Source: a virus
DNA: 28,118 bases
Virus record (IMG/VR): IMGVR_UViG_3300010401_000073
Location: 1 to 28,118 of that record
Direction: 5' to 3' (one strand)
This document shows, in pieces, positions 15,089 through 20,613 of the stretch. Under the pieces are notes generated by a model. That model had not been told where the DNA came from, made no database searches, and worked only from the letters and a program-made list of their open reading frames with translations. Each line of letters opens with the position of its first letter. Position 1 is the stretch's first letter. Made by a program: the position numbers and the translations under genes.

Positions 15089-15164
15089 CTGTGTATAGCA
15101 AGCTGGAAAATGCAGCCGCCTCTTGTATAGGCGGAAGAGTGTTGGTTCAAGTCCTTCTGCACAG
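15089..15164 (+). tRNA. tRNA-Thr-like (anticodon TGT), degenerate
   Basis: Acceptor CTGTGTA (15089-15095) pairs over all seven positions with TGCACAG (15158-15164), with one G-T. The D region TAGCAAGCTGGAAAATGC is canonical in style. Anticodon stem CGCCT/AGGCG (15117-15121/15129-15133) encloses loop CTTGTAT, anticodon TGT (threonine, ACA codons). The T arm GTTGG-TTCAAGT-CCTTC pairs at only 3 of 5 positions, and two extra bases sit before the anticodon stem, so it may be divergent or decaying. Lies 3 nt after leader hairpin 1. Confidence 0.55.
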
Positions 15165-15173
15165 TCTAAGTGG

Positions 15174-15201
15174 TTCTGGTACCACAAGAGTAATACCAGA
15201 A
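15174..15201 (+). ncRNA. Pre-tRNA leader hairpin 2
   Basis: TTCTGGT (15174-15180) pairs with ACCAGAA (15195-15201) around loop ACCACAAGAGTAAT, directly abutting the second tRNA-like gene. Compared with hairpin 1 the loop is nearly identical, while the stem changed on both strands (CTGAC/GTCAG to CTGGT/ACCAG), a compensatory change. Confidence 0.5.
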
Positions 15202-15323
15202 GATGTGAAGGCCGAGTGGAATCGGTCTAAGGTCATGCTGATGAAGCAGCGCCGAAGCACAAATAAAATTTTGGGTTTGAATCCCAAAAGTGCGGCATTA
15301 TGGGTTCAAATCCCATCACATCT
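15201..15323 (+). tRNA. tRNA-like, long variable arm, isotype unresolved
   Basis: Acceptor AGATGTG (15201-15207) pairs perfectly with CACATCT (15317-15323); the T arm ATGGG-TTCAAAT-CCCAT (15300-15316) is perfect. D stem GGCC (15210-15213) pairs with GGTC (15231-15234) around a loop containing GAGTGG and TCTAA, in the style of Leu/Ser tRNAs. The anticodon arm is unclear: TGCTG/CAGCG gives a 6-nt loop ATGAAG (GAA if real). A 48-nt insert follows (15252-15299), folding as GCAC...GTGC around TTTTGGG-TTTGAAT-CCCAAAA, itself T-arm-like. At 123 nt it is too long for a normal tRNA. Confidence 0.5.
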
Positions 15324-15342
15324 CCTAACACAAAAGTGTGAT

Positions 15343-15368
15343 GCCGTTTTCACATTCGTAATAACGGC
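15343..15368 (+). ncRNA. Possible leader hairpin 3
   Basis: GCCGTT (15343-15348) pairs with AACGGC (15363-15368) around a 14-nt loop TTCACATTCGTAAT. Loop length and the terminal GTAAT match leader hairpins 1 and 2, but the stem is unrelated and no clear tRNA follows directly. Weaker than the first two. Confidence 0.35.
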
Positions 15369-15433
15369 TAAAGCCATCGCGATTGCGACTTGACACCAGA
15401 AAGCGCGAAAAACTGGATAAAACAGTGGCGCAG

Positions 15434-15517
15434 TCCATGGCCTTGATTTTACATAGAGAACACTTTAAATTATACGGCATCTGGAAGTGTGTAACGGGTT
15501 CGATGCCCGACCATGTG
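15434..15517 (+). tRNA. tRNA-like remnant (3' half only convincing)
   Basis: ACGGG-TTCGATG-CCCGA (15494-15510) is a T-arm-like hairpin with 4 paired positions, followed by CCATGTG, which can pair 6 of 7 with TCCATGG at 15434-15440. No acceptable D arm or 7-nt anticodon loop is found between; instead CACTT (15461-15465) and AAGTG (15485-15489) pair across a 19-nt loop. It may be a decayed tRNA, an unusual one, or a tRNA mimic. Confidence 0.3.
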
Positions 15518-15558
15518 ATTAATTTTGCGTGAGTAAGCCTTATCTTTATGTATCTATA

Positions 15559-15577
15559 TTTGAATTGGTAAATACAA
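15559..15577 (+). repeat. Motif B, isolated copy
   Basis: ATTTGAATTGGTAAATACAA differs from the 21-23 kb consensus by one inserted T. It follows the tRNA-like cluster and lies about 85 bp before the Zn-finger gene at 15660. Function unknown; see the motif B entries at 21291 and beyond. Confidence 0.5.
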
Positions 15578-15659
15578 AAAACACGAACCTGTTCACTTAA
15601 CTGTAAGAAGTTAATCAGTGCCTTCCAGCGCACTCTGAGAGCCGTTTAATAGTTATGGT

Positions 15660-16160
15660 ATGAACGGCAAACAACCTTATAAGGACGCTAAAACCAATCC
15701 TAATTTCAGAAAGAAACGAGTAGACAATAAGGACGCTACATCCATTGTCTGTACTCGTTGCTCTATTGAGAAGCCTGTCTCTGAATTTCATTGGAGAAAA
15801 GATAACCAAAACTATCGTACCACATGCAAATCCTGCTGGAGAATACTTTGCGGCCCTCGCGTTGACCAGACCAGAGAACAAAAAAGAATCACCCATATCA
15901 AAAATCGTATCAAGCGACTAAAAGAAAAAGGGCTATCGAACGAACGAATCGAGGTAGAAGAAACCCTGATGAAGGCTCAAGAACTTGTGACTGTTGAAGG
16001 CACCATCGTTCGAATTTCAAATATCAATCTTTCGGTCGAAGAACAAGGCATGTTTCTCAAATATCCAAACGGCACGATGATTCGCATTTGTGGGCCTAAT
16101 GCCGGTCCAGAAGAAGTCAATGAATGGTTCAAAGTTCGAGGCATGAAAAAACCTACGTAA
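15660..16160 (+). CDS. Zn-finger protein of HNH/endonuclease-VII-like appearance
   Basis: A 166-residue basic protein. Residues ~31-60 contain CTRCSIEKPVSEFHWRKDNQ followed by CKSC, two cysteine knuckles spaced as in the zinc-binding part of phage HNH or endonuclease VII-like proteins; no full HNH catalytic signature is visible. A charged helix follows (KRITHIKNRIKRLKEKGL), then a small beta-rich C-terminus. The start codon lies at the edge of a GCCGTT...AACGGC hairpin (15641-15668), which could influence translation. DNA binding is likely; nuclease activity is speculative. Confidence 0.65.
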   Translation: MNGKQPYKDAKTNPNFRKKRVDNKDATSIVCTRCSIEKPVSEFHWRKDNQNYRTTCKSCWRILCGPRVDQTREQKRITHIKNRIKRLKEKGLSNERIEVEETLMKAQELVTVEGTIVRISNINLSVEEQGMFLKYPNGTMIRICGPNAGPEEVNEWFKVRGMKKPT

Positions 16161-16164
16161 GGTT

Positions 16165-16196
16165 TTGAACTTCTGGTTGGAATCCTCGGTTGTATT
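16165..16196 (+). promoter_or_regulatory. Recurrent phage promoter, copy 4
   Basis: TTGAAC at 16165-16170 and TTGTATT at 16190-16196, 19 bp apart, five bases after the preceding stop. It heads a 235-bp structured, apparently non-coding leader and then the gene at 16432. Confidence 0.65.
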
Positions 16197-16431
16197 CTAT
16201 GTCACTTAGATGATTAACAATCTAACGCATGATTGACGGACACGAAGGCTAATGCGAATGCCTTGTTGGAAGTGTTCTATTGTCGGTGGCACTAAGATTT
16301 GTAGCGATAACAACTTCATGTACAGAAGTAATGCGCTTCCCATTAGGAAGAAATATTGGTGAGCCGCTCTGAGGTCGCAACTCAGTCGCCTATAAACGGG
16401 CAAGGCCAATCGAATCTTGAATTTTTTAGGG
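16197..16431 (+). other. Non-coding, hairpin-rich leader region
   Basis: No convincing reading frame. Clear hairpins include TTAGAT/ATCTAA (16206-16225), ACTTC/GAAGT with a 7-nt loop ATGTACA (16313-16329), CTTCC/GGAAG (16336-16350) and CTGAG/CTCAG with a 7-nt loop GTCGCAA (16369-16385). Two of these have 5-bp stems and 7-nt loops with T in the second position, like anticodon arms, but no T arms or acceptor stems accompany them. It may be a regulatory leader or decayed tRNA genes. Confidence 0.4.
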
Positions 16432-16653
16432 ATGAAAAGTAAAAAATACGAATTTCCAGACTGGAATTCAATAAAGGACGAATTTCTTCATCAGGCAAAA
16501 GCTTTGCAAAATGATGCGTTGCTTCAAAAGGTCATGAGATTGTCTGGTGGTGATGATTATTATGAAAGAGGTTTTACCCTATTAGGAGAATTGGAATATA
16601 AGGTGTACTATGAAGAGCTTCGCAGTCGTTTGAAAGATTGGTTACTTCAATGA
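16432..16653 (+). CDS. Small unknown protein
   Basis: A 73-residue protein from ATG 16432 (MKSKKYEFPDWNSIKDEFLH); a TTG at 16417 in frame is possible. Mostly helical, with a central SGGDDYYERGFTLLGELEYK and a charged end. First gene after promoter copy 4; coupled downstream by ATGA. Family unknown. Confidence 0.6.
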   Translation: MKSKKYEFPDWNSIKDEFLHQAKALQNDALLQKVMRLSGGDDYYERGFTLLGELEYKVYYEELRSRLKDWLLQ

Positions 16654-16886
16654 AAAAGCACGACGAGATAAATGAAGACTCCGAAATGTGGCGCGAACAC
16701 CACAAGGAGCAACAAGAAATTCGAACATCGAATCGAGAGAACGGACCCAAACTTCTATTGGATTTTTGGGCTTCAAGAACAGCAATGCTCGACATTATTG
16801 TTCTATTGGAACAGAATGGACTTCCCGATTGTAAGCTTGTAAAAGTAAAAATCATACCGGAAATTTATCTACCTGTCGATTTGTAA
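16650..16886 (+). CDS. Small charged protein
   Basis: A 78-residue protein from ATG 16650 (MKKHDEINEDSEMWREHHKE), overlapping the upstream stop by ATGA. A highly charged N-terminal half is followed by a hydrophobic segment (FWASRTAMLDIIVLLEQNGL) and a short beta end. No recognised family. Confidence 0.58.
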   Translation: MKKHDEINEDSEMWREHHKEQQEIRTSNRENGPKLLLDFWASRTAMLDIIVLLEQNGLPDCKLVKVKIIPEIYLPVDL

Positions 16887-16888
16887 AC

Positions 16889-17155
16889 ATGAAACAAGAA
16901 TTGAAACCAGAGGACATTAAAGTCGGACATTGTTATGAAGCCAAAAAGCCAGCACCTGTTGGACTTTATGGCCTCATAAACGATAGACAGATAATTTATA
17001 TTGGTTCTCAATCGGTGCAATATGATTCACCAAGCGTTAGGAATGGAGGACATTATCCTAGCATAAGCATGGAGAAGTTTTTAAAATGGGCAGGACGTGA
17101 TGTGACAGAACTCATGCCGAAAGATGATTGGCGAATTTATGAACGGAAGTCATGA
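16889..17155 (+). CDS. Small unknown protein
   Basis: An 88-residue protein (MKQELKPEDIKVGHCYEAKK). The opening 'KPEDIKVGHCYEAKKPAPVG' and 'RQIIYIGSQSVQYDSPSV' suggest a small beta-barrel such as those seen in phage hypothetical proteins; 'KFLKWAGRDVTE' adds a helix. It is 2 bp after the preceding stop and coupled downstream by ATGA. Function unknown. Confidence 0.62.
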   Translation: MKQELKPEDIKVGHCYEAKKPAPVGLYGLINDRQIIYIGSQSVQYDSPSVRNGGHYPSISMEKFLKWAGRDVTELMPKDDWRIYERKS

Positions 17156-17307
17156 TAAACACAAGCGAACAATCAACATTACTAGCAAAAATTCATTCTC
17201 TTAACAAAGAGATAGAAGAACTGAAAAAAGAGCGAGATGCCAGTATCGAAAAAGGAAAAGGTCTTGCCTATGGATGTCCAAGTCGATTACGTTCAACCGA
17301 ATCTTAA
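17152..17307 (+). CDS. 51-residue coiled-coil mini-protein
   Basis: ATG 17152 overlaps the upstream stop (ATGA) and encodes MINTSEQSTLLAKIHSLNKE, then IEELKKERDASIEKG, a clear short coiled coil with leucine/isoleucine heptads. The end overlaps the next gene by 38 bp in another frame. Overlap and heptad pattern make it probable; role unknown. Confidence 0.55.
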   Translation: MINTSEQSTLLAKIHSLNKEIEELKKERDASIEKGKGLAYGCPSRLRSTES

Positions 17308-17497
17308 ACGAAGTGAACGCAATCGTGATGCAGTTGCAAAATGGGGTCCAGAAAAAACAAATAAACTGGAACGCTTGGCATTCTATGATGGTGAGATACA
17401 CGCCTACTCTCACATCGAAGATTTTTTGTCTTGGCGCATTCCTGATAAAAACGAAAGCTCGGTTTATGAGAATCGGTTTATGAGAATCGGTTTATGA
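17270..17497 (+). CDS. Small unknown protein ending in a tandem repeat
   Basis: A 75-residue protein from ATG 17270 (MDVQVDYVQPNLKRSERNRD), with an AGGAAAAGG ribosome-site-like run upstream; ATG 17237 is an alternative. Its last residues (ENRFMRIGL) and stop are encoded by the 14-bp tandem repeat starting at 17460. Because 14 is not a multiple of three, repeat gain or loss would change the C-terminus. Family unknown. Confidence 0.58.
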   Translation: MDVQVDYVQPNLKRSERNRDAVAKWGPEKTNKLERLAFYDGEIHAYSHIEDFLSWRIPDKNESSVYENRFMRIGL

Positions 17498-17529
17498 GAA
17501 TCGGTTTATGAGAATCGGTTTATGAGAAA
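17460..17529 (+). repeat. Five tandem copies of a 14-bp unit
   Basis: The unit CGGTTTATGAGAAT begins at 17460, 17474, 17488, 17502 and 17516; the fifth ends AAAA instead of AT plus the next unit. It spans the end of one gene and the leader of the zinc-finger gene at 17536. A replication-slippage array is the simplest explanation. Confidence 0.9.
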
Positions 17530-17535
17530 AAAGAT

Positions 17536-17748
17536 ATGAACACAAACTGTGAATCATGTGGAGCAAAGCCTCCGATAATAACGAGCGGTCCTTTTAGTGG
17601 TCAACATGGCCTAAATCCAACATGCGAAAATTGTGGTAAGAACTTGTGTGTTAAATGTTTAATGGAAGGGCGATGCTTCGATTCGCCAGATAAACGTCAT
17701 TTAAACACCGAAGAAGAATTTGCAAACAGTCATGAGATACATCAGTGA
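17536..17748 (+). CDS. Cysteine-rich zinc-finger mini-protein
   Basis: A 70-residue protein with CESCGAKPP, CENCGKNLCVKC and a further cysteine and histidine (GRCFDSPDKRH): up to seven cysteines, enough for two zinc sites, in a B-box- or ribbon-like arrangement. The start follows the 14-bp repeats. Protein or nucleic-acid binding is inference. Confidence 0.65.
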   Translation: MNTNCESCGAKPPIITSGPFSGQHGLNPTCENCGKNLCVKCLMEGRCFDSPDKRHLNTEEEFANSHEIHQ

Positions 17749-17983
17749 ACCAATGGGATACGAACTTACCTTAGAGAATTATTATCGAGTCAGAAAGACT
17801 GGTGAATATCCATGGCCCTGTAAAGATGATGAAAATAGAACCATCCTGCTTCACGAAGATTCCGTTTTAACAAAACACGCAGATGGAACTTTCACCAAAC
17901 GAGGCCCGTACTTCACTAACATCATACTCAAACCCCATCAAATACGTCGAGTCAAAGAACGAGTGACACTTCTCATACAATGA
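17732..17983 (+). CDS. Small unknown protein
   Basis: An 83-residue protein from ATG 17732 (MRYISEPMGYELTLENYYRV), overlapping the zinc-finger gene by 17 bp; a TTG at 17720 is an alternative. It contains YPWPCKDDENRTILLHEDSV and a basic end. The stop is coupled to the next start by ATGA. Family unknown. Confidence 0.6.
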   Translation: MRYISEPMGYELTLENYYRVRKTGEYPWPCKDDENRTILLHEDSVLTKHADGTFTKRGPYFTNIILKPHQIRRVKERVTLLIQ

Positions 17984-18291
17984 AAAGGAATAAGGACTTT
18001 AGACGTAAACGAATTAAACTGGAATCGTATCCAGTCACTATAAGATGGGAAGCCACTCTTGAATGTGGTCATACAGATACAGGAACTATGACTGCAAAAA
18101 AATGGCTCGAAGGAGAACGACCTCCTGAAACTATTACCTGTTGGAAATGCGAAAGAGCTACTCAACCAAAACTCAATATTAAACAATGTACCAATTGTAG
18201 TAACGGTAGTAACGGTAAGATTTGGTCTGTAGGAGCCGGTTGGATAACATGTGAAACCTGTGGAGGAACTGGAACACTACCAGCAAATTAA
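17980..18291 (+). CDS. Zinc-finger protein with DnaJ-like CxxCxGxG end
   Basis: A 103-residue protein with ECGHTDTG, CWKCERAT, then CTNCSNGSNGK and CETCGGTGT. The last two resemble one repeat of the DnaJ cysteine-rich zinc domain. The N-terminus is strongly basic (MKRNKDFRRKRIKLES). Its final codons and stop lie in the bidirectional terminator at 18283-18325. A small binding protein is likely; no J domain is present. Confidence 0.65.
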   Translation: MKRNKDFRRKRIKLESYPVTIRWEATLECGHTDTGTMTAKKWLEGERPPETITCWKCERATQPKLNIKQCTNCSNGSNGKIWSVGAGWITCETCGGTGTLPAN

Positions 18292-18325
18292 CGGCAACAA
18301 AATCATTCTATTGCCGTTAATTTGC
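18283..18325. terminator. Bidirectional terminator between convergent genes
   Basis: GCAAATTAACGGCAA (18283-18297) is perfectly complementary to TTGCCGTTAATTTGC (18311-18325), a 15-bp stem with a 13-nt loop. The arms carry the stop of the rightward gene (TAA) and the final codons of the leftward GNAT-like segment. Placement between convergent genes fits a shared terminator, although neither side has a long T run. Confidence 0.7.
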
Positions 18326-18596
18326 CAAAACTTCGAACCAAAGAATCTCCGCTTTTACTGTATGGTCCTCTAACTTTCTGTATGCCACATTCGAATGCTT
18401 TCTGAAATAGCTTGTGACCGATTCCTTGCCCTCTGTAAGCCTTGAGAACTCCAATGTCCGTTATCGTATCAGGATTGTGTGCGAGGAACGCTACGGCCTT
18501 CCCAGACCAATCTCTGTAAAAAATAATGCCACTTCCATCAATCCTAGTCTCAAACTCAAAAGGCCCAACCTTCTTATCTACTTTACTGTTAGAAAG
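18303..18596 (-). CDS. GNAT acetyltransferase-like segment, in frame behind a TAG
   Basis: Directly after the TAG of the 488-residue gene, the same frame stays open for 97 codons to TGA 18303-18305. It encodes a compact GNAT-like domain: FETRIDGSGIIFYRDWSGKA, VAFLAHNPDTITDIGVLKAY, then RGQGIGHKLFQKAF, which carries the R-x-x-G-x-G acetyl-CoA loop. No ATG, GTG or TTG lies before the domain, so it should only be made by TAG read-through, from a non-standard start, or not at all. GNAT proteins acetylate amines using acetyl-CoA; the substrate here is unknown. Confidence 0.55.
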   Translation of the reverse strand, partial: LSNSKVDKKVGPFEFETRIDGSGIIFYRDWSGKAVAFLAHNPDTITDIGVLKAYRGQGIGHKLFQKAFECGIQKVRGPYSKSGDSLVRSFGKLTAIE

Positions 18597-20063
18597 CTAA
18601 GCATTTACGTAGGATTCTGAGTCTCCAGTCGGTTCTGTAAAATCCTCCACAACTAATCCTTCATTGCGTTGAATCATTCGACTGATAGTGTTGTCATTGA
18701 CACCTGACCTTTCTGTTTCAAATACAATTTTCTGATTTGAGTTTATAAATTTCATGTGCTGGAAAAATCGCAATAATTCTTCACCTTTCACAGTTTTTAT
18801 TGGAGTTATACCAATATGAGAATAGTAATCTCCCGGCTCTGCGGTTATCGGATAATTTCCATCATCTTCATCATCTGGGCGTTGTCTAAAATACTTTTTA
18901 TCTAACACCACAACCAAACCATATTGTTTAAGCTCTTGAATAGTAACCTTGCGAAAGTCCTTATGAAGTTTTTTTGCAATGTGAAAAACAATAGCTGTCA
19001 ATACAGAATGTAAATGGTTGTAGTCAGCGGCAAACACGAGTTCAGATAAATCATCAACGTCCACATCATTCCCGTATGCGTCACGAATAAATTCACCAAC
19101 ACTCGGCTCAAGACCTGTCGCCAAAATACTTGATTCCTTGTCTATGGTTGAACCGTGGTATAAAAGTTCTTCGTCAACATCATTTCCCGTATTCAATTCT
19201 TCATACAATGTGTCTCCTAAACTTTCATCATAAGAATATGTTTTCTTGTTAACAGTTGCATGTTTCACCCAAGACAAATCATGAATGGAAATCTTATCAA
19301 ACACTAAAACGGAATCCCAGAAAGAACCTTCTAATACACGTTTGCATTTATGCTCCGATAACATTTTATTTAATGGCATGGCAACAACAACGCCATTATC
19401 GCCTCCTCCTGAAAAATATACAGCATATCCCAAATTCGGTGTAAACCAAACAGCCGGTTCTTCTTCATCATGTATTATGTCTTTTCTTGGATACAAATAT
19501 CCTTCTTCTTTTATGCGATTCCAATTCTCTATCCTGATTCCTCGATATACAAGTTTTTGATTGTTTGGCTCGAATCCTTCCGTCATCCTCTGAATCATTC
19601 GGCTAATGGTATTATCATTGACACCATACTGCTTTGCCATTTTGATAATTGGAGTACCAGCTTTATACCTCGATACGATTCTTGATACTTCATTTGGTTT
19701 GAATACTCTCTTCTTTGTTGATTCGTCACTCATTTTGTAATTGACACCGCCACTCTGTTCATTGTATCCGTAAGGATAAACCGTATTGAACTTCTTGACC
19801 ATCTCTTCTTCCTTCTTGTACATCTCTTTCTCAGAAGGAGCAGTAGCTACTAAATTTATTTTGAACTTCTCCGGACCCTCTTCTCTCATCGCTTTGTACA
19901 ATGGAGAATTCCTGATACCAGAATTGTAAACGTGATGTTGCATTCTACGCTCAATCTCTTCTCTCGTAACACCAATATACCTCTTTCCATCTACTGTGTT
20001 CGTAATACAATAGATGTTATATCGAGGAGATGTTCTTTCAAGAAGAGCTTTAAATTTCATCAT
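18597..20063 (-). CDS. Multidomain tagged protein: GIY-YIG, HTH and two ART-like regions
   Basis: A 488-residue protein, ATG coupled to the upstream stop (ATGA). Residues 1-10, MMKFKALLER, are a short tag ending in L-L-E. Residues ~14-105 are GIY-YIG-like (YNIYCITNTVDGKRYIGVT, RRM..H, E near 85). Residues ~121-160 form a helix-turn-helix (KMAKQYGVNDNTISRMIQR). Residues ~168-275 (KLVYRGIRIENWNRIKEEGY, AVWFTPNLGYAVYFSGG) and ~300-440 (LLYHGSTIDKESSILATGLE) resemble two ADP-ribosyltransferase-like regions. Residues 453-467 repeat GVNDNTISRMIQR. A head-packaged effector is inference by analogy with T4 Alt. Confidence 0.6.
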   Translation of the reverse strand: MMKFKALLERTSPRYNIYCITNTVDGKRYIGVTREEIERRMQHHVYNSGIRNSPLYKAMREEGPEKFKINLVATAPSEKEMYKKEEEMVKKFNTVYPYGYNEQSGGVNYKMSDESTKKRVFKPNEVSRIVSRYKAGTPIIKMAKQYGVNDNTISRMIQRMTEGFEPNNQKLVYRGIRIENWNRIKEEGYLYPRKDIIHDEEEPAVWFTPNLGYAVYFSGGGDNGVVVAMPLNKMLSEHKCKRVLEGSFWDSVLVFDKISIHDLSWVKHATVNKKTYSYDESLGDTLYEELNTGNDVDEELLYHGSTIDKESSILATGLEPSVGEFIRDAYGNDVDVDDLSELVFAADYNHLHSVLTAIVFHIAKKLHKDFRKVTIQELKQYGLVVVLDKKYFRQRPDDEDDGNYPITAEPGDYYSHIGITPIKTVKGEELLRFFQHMKFINSNQKIVFETERSGVNDNTISRMIQRNEGLVVEDFTEPTGDSESYVNA

Positions 20064-20593
20064 CTTACAATTTTCCTTGGCATTGTGTTAAGTTTATCGA
20101 CATTGTAAATACAAAGCCACAACCCTTGATAAAATGGCGGGTCATCTTTTCCCAATATAAATCCAACATATCCCAGAAGAGGAATTCCCAAGGCCCACAA
20201 ATCTAAATTGAAATGTGCCGTTCCTCTTTTCACATAACTTTCAATATCCTTATCGGATAAACTAGAAAGCTTTCCGTATTCTCTTGCATCCTTTTCAATC
20301 TCCGGAATAGTCAACAGTTTCTTGTCCATTGCAATGTAACTCTTCTCTGTGCGAAGATTGGCTATTTTCAATCCACTCATTTCCATCTCAATAAGAACGG
20401 TTGACTTGTTGAATGTATGAGGAGGATTCGCAAACCATATTCCTTTTCCGTAAAGTCTGTAACTGCCTTCCGATATCTCTGTGTCAAGAGAAAATCCATT
20501 GGACATTATATGCTTCGCATTCTTCATGGAAGTAGCATGATACCAAACATTTGGTTTTATAGATTCTTCCAATAGGTCTTTAAACTTCATCAT
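20060..20593 (-). CDS. Tagged ADP-ribosyltransferase-like protein
   Basis: A 177-residue protein from ATG 20593 (MMKFKDLLEESIKPNVWYHA), chosen because it matches the tag of the next gene and follows AAGGAAAGAG; an upstream start at 20644 would overlap the previous gene. After the tag, NVWYHATSMKNAKHIMSNGF and LYGKGIWFANPPHTF resemble the 'YHgTs..a..I...GF' and 'G.GIyfa' elements of ART-fold enzymes; catalytic competence cannot be judged. The L-L-E in the tag fits prohead-protease cleavage. Coupled downstream by ATGA. A head-packaged, injected host modifier is inference. Confidence 0.58.
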   Translation of the reverse strand: MMKFKDLLEESIKPNVWYHATSMKNAKHIMSNGFSLDTEISEGSYRLYGKGIWFANPPHTFNKSTVLIEMEMSGLKIANLRTEKSYIAMDKKLLTIPEIEKDAREYGKLSSLSDKDIESYVKRGTAHFNLDLWALGIPLLGYVGFILGKDDPPFYQGLWLCIYNVDKLNTMPRKIVR

Positions 20594-20613
20594 CCTAACT
20601 CTTTCCTTGAACT

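Noticed and set aside
14614-15162. Open frame of 182 codons on the minus strand
   Set aside because: It is antisense to the 140-residue gene and the tRNA-like region, against the local transcription direction, with shadow-like composition.
15231-15260. Hammerhead-ribozyme-like CTGATGA followed by CGAAGC
   Set aside because: No proper stem II between them, and GAAG instead of GAAA; stems I and III and the cleavage triplet cannot be placed. Probably chance within the tRNA-like gene.
15091-15393. Open frame of 100 codons on the plus strand
   Set aside because: It runs through the tRNA-like genes and leader hairpins; the RNA structure explains the sequence better and the protein has no recognisable features.
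16313-16385. tRNA genes suggested by two 5-bp/7-nt hairpins (loops ATGTACA and GTCGCAA)
   Set aside because: No TTCRA-type T arm or matching acceptor stem accompanies either hairpin, so they are reported only as leader structure.
17460-17529. CRISPR-like repeat array
   Set aside because: The units are directly adjacent with no spacers, and no cas genes are present. It is a simple tandem repeat.
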